Positions 1-13,058 of a DNA stretch of 64,000 bases are shown one piece after another; positions within the stretch are counted from its first letter, which is position 1, and every line of letters starts with the position of its first letter. The position numbers and the translations under genes are program-made. Origin of the DNA: Escherichia ruysiae (lineage in GTDB: Bacteria; Pseudomonadota; Gammaproteobacteria; Enterobacterales; Enterobacteriaceae); contig NZ_JAVIWS010000001.1 in NCBI RefSeq assembly GCF_031323975.1, positions 806,001-870,000 on the forward strand. The letters are read 5' to 3'. The notes below the pieces were generated by a model that saw only the letters and a list, made by a program, of their open reading frames with translations, did not search any database and had not been told where the DNA came from.

Positions 1-171
1 TTGATGCTCATTACCCGCCGTGAGGATCTGACCGGTTGTGTAATCCATCAAGACCCATGATCCCGCATGAATTTGTGGAGGCTGGGGTGAAAAGGGAATA
101 TTTTCCGCCGCAAAACCAGACGATAAATTAAAAACGAACAAAGAAGCAGCAATAATAAGACGGCGTTTCAA
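1..171 (-). CDS. dacD: D-alanyl-D-alanine carboxypeptidase DacD (PBP6b), N-terminal part
   Basis: Only the first 57 codons lie in the window; the gene continues past base 1. The start is a TTG at 169-171 preceded by a TGAGGA-type ribosome site, as I recall for E. coli DacD. Residues 1-21 form a signal peptide (basic MKRR, a hydrophobic stretch, then GFAA before the mature ENIPF). The visible mature part includes the GSWVLMDYTTGQIL segment that opens the class C penicillin-binding peptidase domain. The catalytic SxxK motif lies outside the window. The family trims the terminal D-Ala from peptidoglycan pentapeptides in the periplasm. It is divergent from sbcB. Confidence 0.93.
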   Translation of the reverse strand, partial: MKRRLIIAASLFVFNLSSGFAAENIPFSPQPPQIHAGSWVLMDYTTGQILTAGNEHQ

Positions 172-380
172 CAGCAAATCCTCAGGAGTTTCAAATAGCA
201 GTTCTTTTTACGGAAATCCTGATGAACTGGCTGGAATAAAGTGCAAGAAAATGTGACATTTATCTCATTTTTAACCTGACATTATCAGTTGCTACTCCCT
301 GTCAAATTGTCGCTCTAAAGCTGATTAGCACGGTGATATTTGATACTCTGACATACAGCAGAAATAACGGATTTAACCTA

Positions 381-1808
381 ATGATGAATGACGGTAAGCA
401 ACAATCTACCTTTTTGTTTCACGATTATGAAACCTTTGGCACGCACCCTGCGTTAGATCGCCCTGCGCAGTTCGCTGCCATTCGCACCGATAGCGAATTC
501 AATATCATCGGCGAACCAGAGGTTTTTTATTGCAAGCCTGCAGATGATTATTTACCCCAACCAGGAGCAGTTTTAATCACGGGTATTACCCCGCAGGAAG
601 CGCGGGCGAAAGGAGAAAACGAAGCTGCGTTTGCCGCTCGCATTCATTCGCTTTTTACCGTACCGAAGACCTGTATTCTGGGCTACAACAATGTACGTTT
701 CGATGACGAAGTCACACGCAACATTTTTTATCGTAATTTCTACGATCCCTATGCCTGGAGTTGGCAGCATGATAACTCTCGCTGGGATCTGCTGGACGTC
801 ATGCGCGCCTGTTATGCGCTGCGTCCGGAGGGAATCAATTGGCCTGAAAATGATGACGGTCTACCGAGTTTTCGCCTTGAACATTTAACCAAAGCGAATG
901 GTATTGAACATAGCAATGCCCACGATGCGATGGCCGATGTGTACGCCACTATTGCGATGGCGAAACTGGTGAAAACGCGTCAGCCACGCCTGTTTGATTA
1001 TCTCTACAGCCATCGCAACAAGCACAAATTGATGGCGTTGATTGATGTGCCACAGATGAAACCCCTGGTTCACGTTTCCGGTATGTTTGGTGCATGGCGC
1101 GGCAATACCAGTTGGGTTGCGCCGCTGGCATGGCATCCTGAAAATCGCAATGCCGTGATTATGGTGGATTTAGCTGGAGATATTTCGCCATTACTGGAAC
1201 TGGATAGCGACACGCTGCGCGAGCGCCTGTATACCGCGAAAGCCGATCTGGGCGATAACGCCGCCGTTCCGGTTAAGCTGGTGCATATTAATAAATGTCC
1301 GGTATTAGCACAGGCGAATACGCTTCGCCCGGAAGATGCCGATCGGCTGGGCATTAATCGCCAGCATTGTCTCGATAACCTGAAAATTCTGCGTGAAAAT
1401 CCGCAAGTGCGTGAAAAAGTGGTGGCGATATTCGCTGAAGCCGAACCATTTACGCCTTCAGATAACGTGGATGCCCAACTTTATAACGGCTTTTTCAGCG
1501 ACGCCGATCGCGCGGCAATGAAAATTGTACTGGAAACCGAGCCGCGTAATTTACCGGCACTGGATATCACCTTTGTCGATAAACGCATTGAGAAGCTGTT
1601 GTTCAATTATCGTGCGCGTAACTTCCCAGGAACGCTGGACTACGCCGAACAGCAACGCTGGCTGGAGCACCGTCGTCAGGTCTTCACGCCAGAGTTTTTG
1701 CAAGATTATGCTGATGAATTGCAAATGCTGGCACAACAATATGCCGATGATAAAGAGAAAGTGGCGCTGTTAAAGGCGCTTTGGCAGTACGCTGAAGAGA
1801 TCGTCTGA
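381..1808 (+). CDS. sbcB: Exodeoxyribonuclease I (3'-5' ssDNA exonuclease)
   Basis: Processive 3'-to-5' single-strand DNA exonuclease that acts in recombination and mismatch repair and binds SSB. The 475 residues match the E. coli family length. The DEDDh acidic core is visible: D15 and E17 in HDYETFG, an aspartate in VRFDDEVTRN (about 108), and H181/D186 in NAHDAMADVY. The SH3-like and helical C-terminal regions that close around DNA are full length. The reading frame is open from a GTG at 333, but the tandem ATG at 381 gives the known MMNDGKQQ start, so I use 381. It is monocistronic, divergent from dacD, and converges on plaP at a shared terminator. Confidence 0.97.
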   Translation: MMNDGKQQSTFLFHDYETFGTHPALDRPAQFAAIRTDSEFNIIGEPEVFYCKPADDYLPQPGAVLITGITPQEARAKGENEAAFAARIHSLFTVPKTCILGYNNVRFDDEVTRNIFYRNFYDPYAWSWQHDNSRWDLLDVMRACYALRPEGINWPENDDGLPSFRLEHLTKANGIEHSNAHDAMADVYATIAMAKLVKTRQPRLFDYLYSHRNKHKLMALIDVPQMKPLVHVSGMFGAWRGNTSWVAPLAWHPENRNAVIMVDLAGDISPLLELDSDTLRERLYTAKADLGDNAAVPVKLVHINKCPVLAQANTLRPEDADRLGINRQHCLDNLKILRENPQVREKVVAIFAEAEPFTPSDNVDAQLYNGFFSDADRAAMKIVLETEPRNLPALDITFVDKRIEKLLFNYRARNFPGTLDYAEQQRWLEHRRQVFTPEFLQDYADELQMLAQQYADDKEKVALLKALWQYAEEIV

Positions 1809-1812
1809 AAAG

Positions 1813-1842
1813 AAAAAACCGGAGCGATAAACTCCGGTTTTT
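1813..1842. terminator. Bidirectional Rho-independent terminator between sbcB and plaP
   Basis: An eight-base-pair stem AACCGGAG / CTCCGGTT with a seven-base loop, flanked by an A run on the left and a T run on the right, so it can terminate both converging genes. Confidence 0.85.
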
Positions 1843-1881
1843 AGTGACTTACCGAATGGTTACATCATCCGGCTTGTAATA

Positions 1882-3240
1882 TTATGCAACGTCTTCGTAT
1901 TGCGGAACCGGATTGCGGAAGCTCTTCGTCACGCAAGCCAGATAAATCAGACCGATTGCCGCCCAGATCAGACCCAGAACCATTGAGCTTTCTTCCAGGT
2001 TAACCCACAGCGCACCTACAGTCAGAGCACCACACATCGGCAGGAACAGATACTGGAAGTGATCTTTCAGCGTTTTGTTACGCTTCTCACGGATCCAGAA
2101 CTGCGAAATGACCGACAGGTTAACGAAGGTAAATGCTACCAGCGCACCAAAGTTAATCAGCGCCGTTGCCATCACCAGGTCAAAGTTGATTGCCAGCAGA
2201 GCAATCGCGCCAACCAGGATAATGTTCATTGCCGGGGTACGCCATTTCGGGTGTACATAACCGAAGAAGCTTTTCGGGAACACGCCGTCACGACCCATTA
2301 CGTACATCAGACGCGCTACGCCTGCGTGCGCCGCCATACCGGACGCCAGTACGGTAATGGTGGAGAAGATCAGCGCGCCAACCTGGAACGCTTTACCCGC
2401 AACGTACAGCATGATTTCAGGCTGTGACGCATCCGGATCTTTAAAGCGAGAGATATCCGGGAAGTACAGCTGCAGGAAGTAAGTTGCAAAGATGAAGATC
2501 ATGCCGCCGATCAGCGCGGTCAGGAAAATCGCACGCGGGATCACGCGCTCTGCATCTTTGGTTTCTTCCGACAGGTTGCTGATGCCGTCAAAGCCGGTAA
2601 AGGAGAAGCACAGGATTGTCGCCCCGGTAATCATCGGGATAACATGCGCATCGCCAGACCAGAACGGACGGGTGCTCGCCAGCGTACCAGCGCCTTCACC
2701 TTCAAATACGCCGTAAACTACCATGCCCAAAATTACCGCGATCAGCACAACCTGCAACACTACGATTACCGTGTTGAAGTTCGCCACGGATTTCAGACTA
2801 CGCAGGTTAAAGGCGGTCATAAAGGCCACCAACGCCACCACAAACATCCACGATGGGATGGAAGGCACCAGGGCTTCAAAATAAATTTTCGCCAACAGAA
2901 TGTTGATCATCGGCGCGAACAAATAGTCGAGCAGAGAAGACCAACCCACCATAAAGCCAACGGTCGGGCTAATGGATTTCTGGGCGTAAGTGTATGCAGA
3001 GCCAGCAGAAGGATAGCGGCGAACCAGCTTCCCGTAGCTCAAAGCCGTAAACAGGATCGCAATTAATGCGAACGCATAGGCTGTCGGCACATGACCATCC
3101 GTGAGGCCTGAAACGATACCAAAAGTATCAAACAGCGTCATCGGCTGCATATAGGCAAGACCCATCATTACAACCGGAACTAACGTAAGCGTTTTACGCA
3201 ATTCCACGCGAGAGGTGTTTGGAGTAACGTTATGCGACAT
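1882..3240 (-). CDS. plaP: Putrescine importer PlaP (APC family)
   Basis: Inner-membrane amino acid/polyamine/cation symporter, known in E. coli as low-affinity putrescine importer PlaP (formerly YeeF). The 452-residue protein has about 12 hydrophobic segments. The early [16 protein letters not shown] and [13 protein letters not shown] stretches and the [23 protein letters not shown] loop are typical of the APC fold. The frame is open from an ATG at 3246, but AAGGAG sits only one base from it; the ATG at 3240 has a seven-base spacing and gives MSHNVTPN, so 3240 is chosen. The start lies inside the 3' end of yoeI, which suggests translational coupling. Confidence 0.96.
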   Translation of the reverse strand: MSHNVTPNTSRVELRKTLTLVPVVMMGLAYMQPMTLFDTFGIVSGLTDGHVPTAYAFALIAILFTALSYGKLVRRYPSAGSAYTYAQKSISPTVGFMVGWSSLLDYLFAPMINILLAKIYFEALVPSIPSWMFVVALVAFMTAFNLRSLKSVANFNTVIVVLQVVLIAVILGMVVYGVFEGEGAGTLASTRPFWSGDAHVIPMITGATILCFSFTGFDGISNLSEETKDAERVIPRAIFLTALIGGMIFIFATYFLQLYFPDISRFKDPDASQPEIMLYVAGKAFQVGALIFSTITVLASGMAAHAGVARLMYVMGRDGVFPKSFFGYVHPKWRTPAMNIILVGAIALLAINFDLVMATALINFGALVAFTFVNLSVISQFWIREKRNKTLKDHFQYLFLPMCGALTVGALWVNLEESSMVLGLIWAAIGLIYLACVTKSFRNPVPQYEDVA

Positions 3241-3292
3241 GGTCATTCTCCTTTACGGTGAAAACCGTCGCGTAAGCAAAAAATTGCCCCAT
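3230..3292 (-). CDS. yoeI: Small protein YoeI (20 aa)
   Basis: A 20-codon frame beginning [11 protein letters not shown] and ending KENDHVA, which matches my memory of the E. coli small protein YoeI. Its stop codon at 3230-3232 lies inside plaP, whose ATG (3240) is in another frame, and its codons 14-16 contain the Shine-Dalgarno sequence of plaP. Reading yoeI therefore carries ribosomes across the plaP initiation region. The N-terminal half is hydrophobic and membrane association is plausible. Function is unknown; a leader role for plaP is my inference. Confidence 0.85.
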   Translation of the reverse strand: MGQFFAYATVFTVKENDHVA

Positions 3293-3390
3293 TTTTTTGG
3301 ATTCCTCAGCGACAACAACTGTCGATTTTTAGTAAATATCTATCCGGTACGAAGCCCGGCCTCTTGGTATGAATGATTGGTTTGAAGCAA

Positions 3391-3424
3391 AAAATAACCG
3401 ACGCGGATAAAACGTCGGTTTTTA
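3391..3424 (-). terminator. Rho-independent terminator after yeeY
   Basis: Stem AACCGACG / CGTCGGTT with a nine-base loop. On the minus strand it is followed by ATTTTTT, so it ends yeeZ-yeeY transcripts before the plaP leader. Confidence 0.75.
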
Positions 3425-3506
3425 GTCATTTTTTGACAGCGGCGCATTGTGCCTAAATGGGGGGTAAATGACAAGAGAATGAGAGGCTTGTCATAAAATT
3501 TTTTAT

Positions 3507-4436
3507 TTAAATGGCTGATTTTCCGTCATCAGATTTTGCATAAACTCCAGCAATCGCACTATTTGCTAAAATCTCATCCCGCCACCATGCGCTGGCAAGC
3601 CCTGCGGTCTGTTCGTTCCAGCCAATCCAGACCGGTTCAAAAAGAGTTTGGGCGACCACTTTCTTCTCAATTAACGCGCCACTATCGAGAAAACGTTGCG
3701 CCAGATAGCGGGGTAAATAGCCACAACCAAGACCGCTTATTTGTAGCTCCAGTTTGGTTTTAAAATCGAATACGGTTATGGCTTCTTGTTCATCGAGAAG
3801 TTGCGAGGCCGTAGAAGCGCCTGCCTGCGCAGTATCACCCACCACAATCGCCCGATACCGCTTAATGATACGACGGTTTAACGGTTCTTCTTCCTGGGCT
3901 AGCGGATGATGAGGCGCTACCGCAAAAACTTGTTCCAGATCGCCCAACCGCGAGAAACCAAACTCACTGGAAGACGGTGGCTCATGCATCGCGCCAACAA
4001 TAATATCCGCTCGCCCCTGAGTCAGGGCATCCCAGGAACCACCGAGTACACCATTGACAAACTTCAGGCGCGTCACGCTATGATGTTGATAAAAGGCTTC
4101 AATGAGTGGCGCAAGCAGGGAAAAAGGAAACGTATCATCTACCCCAATCACCAACTCGTTTTCCCAGCCTTCATGAAGTTTGATAGCCTGCTTTTCCAGT
4201 TCTCGCACGGTATGGAGAACTTCCCGCCCTTTCTCTAATAACATTTTTCCGGTACGGGTGAATTTAGCGCGGTGACCGCTGCGATCGAGTAATTGAATAT
4301 TAAGGTCGCTTTCCAGCTTATGAACGGTATAACTCAGAGCGGACGGCGTCTTGTAGAGTTTGGCCGACGCCGCCGCAAAACTGCCTTCTTTTTCTAAGGC
4401 ATCGAGGATCATCAACACATCCAGCAGTGGTTTCAT
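3507..4436 (-). CDS. yeeY: LysR-type transcriptional regulator YeeY
   Basis: 309 residues, the usual LysR length. Residues 1-60 form the winged helix-turn-helix (EGSFAAASAKLYKTPSALSYTVHKLE), followed by the linker helix and a periplasmic-binding-like effector domain from about residue 90 (ELVIGVDDTFPFSLLAPLIEAF). Effector and target genes are not shown by the sequence. Its start is 45 bases after the yeeZ stop on the same strand, so the two are probably co-transcribed. Unlike most LysR genes it has no divergently transcribed neighbour, so its targets cannot be guessed from position. Confidence 0.94.
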   Translation of the reverse strand: MKPLLDVLMILDALEKEGSFAAASAKLYKTPSALSYTVHKLESDLNIQLLDRSGHRAKFTRTGKMLLEKGREVLHTVRELEKQAIKLHEGWENELVIGVDDTFPFSLLAPLIEAFYQHHSVTRLKFVNGVLGGSWDALTQGRADIIVGAMHEPPSSSEFGFSRLGDLEQVFAVAPHHPLAQEEEPLNRRIIKRYRAIVVGDTAQAGASTASQLLDEQEAITVFDFKTKLELQISGLGCGYLPRYLAQRFLDSGALIEKKVVAQTLFEPVWIGWNEQTAGLASAWWRDEILANSAIAGVYAKSDDGKSAI

Positions 4437-4481
4437 ACACGCCCCCTTGCAGTGTATGCGGCGTCCTGCTGGCGTGATCGT

Positions 4482-5306
4482 TTACTCCAGCGGCATTACC
4501 AGCGGATCGGGATACTGGTATTCAAATCCCAGTTCATTGCAAATCCGACTGCCATCAATAATTTTACCCTTACCGCTGTCCAGACTGTTTCTGAACTGCG
4601 GGGGTTCCAGCCCCAGTAAACGAGCCATCTGTGGGTAGAAAACATTGCGCGCAGGGTGAGCTGGCGCACATATATTATAGATGTGTCCGCCTTTAGGTGC
4701 CTGTAACAACAGGGTGATAGCGCCAATAACATCTTCCTGGTGGGCTAAATTAACACCGTGTTCACCGTCAGGCGCGGTTTTTCCGGCAAAGAAGCGTCCG
4801 GGATGGCGCCCTGGTCCGACCAGCCCCGCAAGACGCAGAATATCGACCGAAGTACCGGGTAAATTGTGCAGCCAGTCTTCGAGTTCTTCTAATACTCGTC
4901 CACTGTTGGTCACCGGATTACGCGGGGTAGTTTCTTTCACAGTGCCTTGTGCATCGCCATAGACAGACGTTGAGCTGGTAAAAATAATGCGAGGAATACG
5001 ATGAGCCAGCGCGCTATCCACCAGCTCTTGCACAGCTTGTAAATAGAACTCATCGCCGGGGCCACTGCGACGTGCAGGAAGCGTAATGACCAGCGCATCG
5101 GCATCCATCAGGGCATCCAGATCGTCAGAATCACAAACTAACTCAGGCTCCATGCGAAGCAGATAGCTATCAATCCCGCTCATTCGGGCCGCTTCGACGC
5201 CATCTTGTGTGGTTTTACTCCCGGTGACCTGCCAGCCTCGCGCTGAAAGTGACATCGCCAGCGGCATACCTAACCACCCTAACCCGACAATTGCGACCTT
5301 TTTCAT
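4482..5306 (-). CDS. yeeZ: Putative NAD(P)-binding epimerase/reductase YeeZ
   Basis: 274 residues of the extended short-chain dehydrogenase/NAD-dependent epimerase fold. The Rossmann nucleotide-binding turn is at the N-terminus (VAIVGLGWLGMPLA), with a strand-end TSSTSVYGD resembling the STDEVYG position of sugar epimerases. The usual YxxxK pair is not obvious, so it may be catalytically divergent. Substrate unknown. First gene of a probable yeeZ-yeeY unit. Confidence 0.93.
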   Translation of the reverse strand: MKKVAIVGLGWLGMPLAMSLSARGWQVTGSKTTQDGVEAARMSGIDSYLLRMEPELVCDSDDLDALMDADALVITLPARRSGPGDEFYLQAVQELVDSALAHRIPRIIFTSSTSVYGDAQGTVKETTPRNPVTNSGRVLEELEDWLHNLPGTSVDILRLAGLVGPGRHPGRFFAGKTAPDGEHGVNLAHQEDVIGAITLLLQAPKGGHIYNICAPAHPARNVFYPQMARLLGLEPPQFRNSLDSGKGKIIDGSRICNELGFEYQYPDPLVMPLE

Positions 5307-5410
5307 CCGTTTTCTCCTGATACACCTTAGATCTATAAGGCTACGCTAGCGTATCAAAACTGACAATTCATTCTATGAATGAAATCGAAACTGTTAGCAA
5401 ATATACAATT

Positions 5411-5508
5411 GCCTGATGCGCTCCGCTTATCAGTCCTACAAAAACATCAATATATTGAATTTAGGCAACATTTGTAGACCAGATAAGGCATTCACGCCGC
5501 ATCCGGCA
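5411..5508. repeat. REP/BIME-like element upstream of the his operon
   Basis: Two REP-type units in opposite orientation: GCCTGATGCG...CTTATCAG on the left and AGATAAGGC...GCCGCATCCGGCA on the right, separated by about 30 AT-rich bases. The left unit is somewhat degenerate. Such elements can bind gyrase or IHF and stabilise transcripts. Confidence 0.75.
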
Positions 5509-5664
5509 GGAACAAAGCCCACTTTAGTTACAGAACACAATGTTCTTGAGGGTTTTAAAGACATATTTTCACGATTACTTTTTTAACGTAGCCACTCCTG
5601 GCCCCCTCCTTTCCCCGCTCATTCATTAAACAAATCCATCGCCATAAAATATATAAAAAAGCCC

Positions 5665-5694
5665 TTGCTTTCTAACGTGAAAGTGGTTTAGGTT
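5665..5694 (+). promoter_or_regulatory. Main promoter of the his operon
   Basis: A TTGCTT -35 element (5665-5670) and TAGGTT -10 element (5689-5694) separated by 18 bases, about 40 bases upstream of hisL, as in the known E. coli his promoter. The region just after -10 is AT-rich before a CATC, consistent with stringent positive control. Confidence 0.75.
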
Positions 5695-5732
5695 AAAAGG
5701 CATCAGTTGAATAAACATTCACAGAGAATTTT

Positions 5733-5783
5733 ATGACACGCGTTCAATTTAAACACCACCATCATCACCATCATCCTGACTAG
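5733..5783 (+). CDS. hisL: his operon leader peptide
   Basis: A 16-residue peptide MTRVQFKHHHHHHHPD with seven consecutive histidine codons. Ribosome stalling on these codons when charged tRNA-His is scarce lets the leader RNA form the antiterminator, so the structural genes are transcribed. It lies between the his promoter and the attenuator terminator, identical in design to the E. coli/Salmonella leader. Confidence 0.97.
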   Translation: MTRVQFKHHHHHHHPD

Positions 5784-5845
5784 TCTTTCAGGCGATGTGT
5801 GCTGGAAGACATTCAGATCTTCCAGTGGTGCATGAACGCATGAGA

Positions 5846-5881
5846 AAGCCCCCGGAAGATCGCCTTCCGGGGGCTTTTTTA
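5846..5881 (+). terminator. his attenuator terminator
   Basis: A strong hairpin with arms AAGCCCCCGGAAG and CTTCCGGGGGCTT around a short GATCGC loop, followed by a T run. It is the terminator half of the leader switch; the alternative antiterminator pairs with sequences between hisL and this stem. Confidence 0.93.
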
Positions 5882-5928
5882 TTGCGTGGTTGATACCGAT
5901 TCAGACAGGTTAAAAGAGGAAGAAGAAA

Positions 5929-6828
5929 ATGACAGACAACACTCGTTTACGCATAGCTATGCAGAAATCAGGGCGTTTAAGTGATGACTCGCGCGAATTA
6001 CTGGCGCGCTGTGGTATTAAAATCAATCTTCACACCCAGCGCCTGATCGCAATGGCTGAAAACATGCCGATTGATATTCTGCGCGTGCGTGACGACGACA
6101 TTCCCGGTCTGGTAATGGACGGCGTGGTTGACCTTGGGATTATCGGCGAAAACGTGCTGGAAGAAGAACTGCTTAACCGCCGCGCCCAGGGTGAAGATCC
6201 GCGCTACTTTACCCTGCGTCGTCTGGATTTCGGCGGCTGCCGCCTTTCGCTGGCAACGCCGGTTGATGAAGCCTGGGACGGCCCGCTCTCCTTAAACGGT
6301 AAACGTATTGCCACCTCTTATCCTCACCTGCTCAAACGTTATCTCGACCAGAAAGGTATCTCTTTTAAATCCTGCTTACTGAACGGTTCTGTCGAAGTCG
6401 CCCCGCGCGCCGGACTGGCGGATGCGATTTGCGATCTGGTTTCCACCGGTGCCACGCTGGAAGCCAACGGCCTGCGCGAAGTCGAAGTTATCTACCGCTC
6501 GAAAGCCTGCCTGATCCAGCGCGATGGCGAAATGGAAGAATCCAAACAGCAACTGATCGACAAACTGCTAACCCGTATTCAGGGCGTGATCCAGGCGCGC
6601 GAATCGAAATACATCATGATGCACGCACCGACCGAACGTCTGGATGACGTCATCGCCCTGCTACCTGGCGCAGAACGCCCGACTATTCTGCCGCTGGCGG
6701 GTGACCAACAGCGCGTAGCAATGCACATGGTTAGTAGCGAAACCCTGTTCTGGGAAACCATGGAAAAACTGAAGGAACTGGGCGCCAGCTCGATTCTGGT
6801 TCTGCCAATTGAGAAGATGATGGAGTAA
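5929..6828 (+). CDS. hisG: ATP phosphoribosyltransferase
   Basis: First and committed step of histidine synthesis: ATP + PRPP to phosphoribosyl-ATP. The 299 residues are the long, self-contained HisG form, which does not need HisZ. The PRPP-binding loop [14 protein letters not shown] starts near residue 172. The C-terminal ACT-like regulatory domain (about 225-299), which binds histidine for feedback inhibition, is intact. A strong AGAGGAAG ribosome site precedes the ATG. First structural gene after the attenuator; hisD follows after five bases. Confidence 0.97.
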   Translation: MTDNTRLRIAMQKSGRLSDDSRELLARCGIKINLHTQRLIAMAENMPIDILRVRDDDIPGLVMDGVVDLGIIGENVLEEELLNRRAQGEDPRYFTLRRLDFGGCRLSLATPVDEAWDGPLSLNGKRIATSYPHLLKRYLDQKGISFKSCLLNGSVEVAPRAGLADAICDLVSTGATLEANGLREVEVIYRSKACLIQRDGEMEESKQQLIDKLLTRIQGVIQARESKYIMMHAPTERLDDVIALLPGAERPTILPLAGDQQRVAMHMVSSETLFWETMEKLKELGASSILVLPIEKMME

Positions 6829-6833
6829 TAGCC

Positions 6834-9204
<2,371 letters not shown>

Positions 9205-9205
<1 letters not shown>

Positions 9206-10271
9206 TGAGCCAGAAGTATCTTTTTATCGATCGCGATGGAACCCTGATTAGCGAGCCGCCGAGTGATTTTCAGGTGGACCGTTTTGACAAACTCGCCTTT
9301 GAACCAGGCGTGATCCCGGAACTGCTGAAGCTGCAAAAAGCGGGCTATAAACTGGTGATGATCACCAACCAGGATGGTCTGGGGACGCAAAGTTTCCCGC
9401 AGGCGGATTTCGATGGCCCGCACAACCTGATGATGCAGATCTTCACCTCACAAGGCGTTCAGTTTGATGAAGTGCTGATTTGTCCACACCTGCCCGCAGA
9501 TGAGTGCGACTGCCGTAAACCGAAAGTAAAACTGGTGGAGCGTTACCTGGCTGAACAAGCAATGGATCGTGCCAACAGTTATGTGATTGGCGATCGCGCG
9601 ACCGATATTCAACTCGCAGAAAACATGGGCATTAATGGTTTACGCTACAACCGCGAAACCCTGAACTGGCCGATGATTGGCGAGCAACTCACCAAACGTG
9701 ATCGTTACGCTCACGTGGTACGCAACACCAAAGAGACGCAGATTGACGTTCAGGTGTGGCTGGATCGCGAAGGCGGCAGCAAAATTAACACCGGCGTTGG
9801 CTTCTTTGATCACATGCTGGATCAGATCGCCACCCACGGCGGTTTCCGTATGGAAATCAACGTCAAAGGCGACCTCTATATTGACGATCACCACACCGTC
9901 GAAGATACCGGCCTGGCGCTGGGCGAAGCGTTAAAAATCGCCCTCGGCGACAAACGCGGTATTTGCCGCTTCGGTTTTGTGCTGCCGATGGACGAATGCC
10001 TTGCCCGCTGCGCGCTGGATATCTCTGGTCGCCCACACCTGGAATATAAAGCCGAATTTACCTACCAGCGCGTGGGCGATCTCAGCACTGAAATGATCGA
10101 GCACTTCTTCCGTTCGCTCTCTTACACCATGGGCGTGACCCTGCACCTGAAAACCAAAGGTAAAAACGATCATCACCGTGTAGAGAGCTTGTTCAAAGCC
10201 TTTGGTCGCACCCTGCGCCAGGCCATCCGCGTGGAAGGCGACACCCTGCCCTCGTCGAAAGGAGTGCTGTA

Positions 10272-10272
<1 letters not shown>
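9205..10272 (+). CDS. hisB: Bifunctional histidinol-phosphatase / imidazoleglycerol-phosphate dehydratase
   Basis: A fused enzyme of 355 residues. The N-terminal HAD-type phosphatase (about 1-166) has nucleophile D9 in FIDRDGTL and a zinc-binding [11 protein letters not shown] loop. The C-terminal imidazoleglycerol-phosphate dehydratase domain has the GFFDHML and DDHHTVED metal-binding motifs. The frame is open to a TTG at 9202, but the ATG at 9205 behind GGAGCAAG gives the known MSQKYLF start. It catalyses steps 7 and 9 of the pathway. The fusion is the enterobacterial arrangement. Confidence 0.97.
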
Positions 10273-12350
<2,078 letters not shown>

Positions 12351-12357
<7 letters not shown>

Positions 12358-12962
12358 CAGAACAACAACGTCGCGAACTGGACTGGGAAAAAACCGACGG
12401 ACTGATGCCGGTGATTGTGCAACACGCGGTATCCGGCGAAGTGTTAATGCTGGGCTACATGAACCCGGAAGCCCTGGATAAAACCATAGAGAGCGGCAAA
12501 GTCACGTTCTTCTCACGCACTAAACAGCGACTGTGGACCAAAGGCGAAACGTCAGGCAATTTCCTCAACGTAGTGAGCATTGCGCCGGACTGCGACAACG
12601 ACACACTACTGGTGCTGGCGAATCCCATCGGCCCAACCTGCCACAAAGGCACCAACAGCTGCTTCGGCGACACCGCTCACCAGTGGCTGTTCCTGTATCA
12701 ACTGGAACAACTGCTCGCCGAGCGCAAATCTGCCGATCCGGAAACCTCCTACACTGCCAAACTGTATGCCAGTGGCACCAAGCGTATCGCACAGAAAGTG
12801 GGTGAAGAAGGTGTGGAAACTGCGCTGGCCGCGACGGTACATGACCGCTTTGAACTGACCAACGAAGCATCTGATTTGATGTATCACCTGCTGGTGCTGT
12901 TGCAGGATCAGGATCTGGATTTAACGACGGTGATTGAGAACCTGCGCAAACGACATCAGTGA
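12351..12962 (+). CDS. hisI: Bifunctional phosphoribosyl-AMP cyclohydrolase / phosphoribosyl-ATP pyrophosphatase
   Basis: Fusion enzyme of 203 residues for steps 2 and 3. The N-terminal cyclohydrolase domain (about 1-115) carries zinc ligands in [11 protein letters not shown] and [12 protein letters not shown]. The C-terminal MazG-like pyrophosphatase (about 116-203) has the acidic helix [12 protein letters not shown] and [10 protein letters not shown]. Last gene of the operon, followed by a terminator shared with wzzB. Confidence 0.97.
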
Positions 12963-13004
12963 GTTGCAGGCTAACTGGATGTGATGTTGTTGTCACATCG
13001 GCAA

Positions 13005-13044
13005 CAAAAAACGGGCACGGTGTCACCACCCTGCCCGTATTCTT
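13005..13044. terminator. Bidirectional terminator between hisI and wzzB
   Basis: Inverted repeat ACGGGCA / TGCCCGT (13011-13017 and 13032-13038) with additional internal GGTG/CACC pairing, A run on the left and T-rich right side. It ends the his operon and, on the other strand, wzzB. Confidence 0.8.
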
Positions 13045-13058
13045 TAAAGCTAAAAAGA

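Larger units (their letters stand above)
5307..5732. other. Gene-free gap between yeeZ and hisL; yefM-yoeB absent
   Basis: About 430 bases with no plausible coding frame. It holds a REP-like element (5411-5508), an AT-rich stretch and the his promoter at its right end. In K-12 this interval contains the yefM-yoeB toxin-antitoxin genes (about 83 and 84 codons); no trace of either frame is visible here. Confidence 0.8.

Noticed and set aside
333..380. Upstream GTG start for sbcB (16 extra residues)
   Set aside because: The extra residues do not belong to exonuclease I; the ATG at 381 gives the family length and start.
5754..5774. Run of CAC/CAT triplets as a microsatellite
   Set aside because: These are the seven histidine codons of hisL and are explained by attenuation.
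12565..13029. 154-codon minus-strand frame across hisI and its terminator
   Set aside because: It overlaps an established gene and runs through the his terminator hairpin; low-complexity composition.
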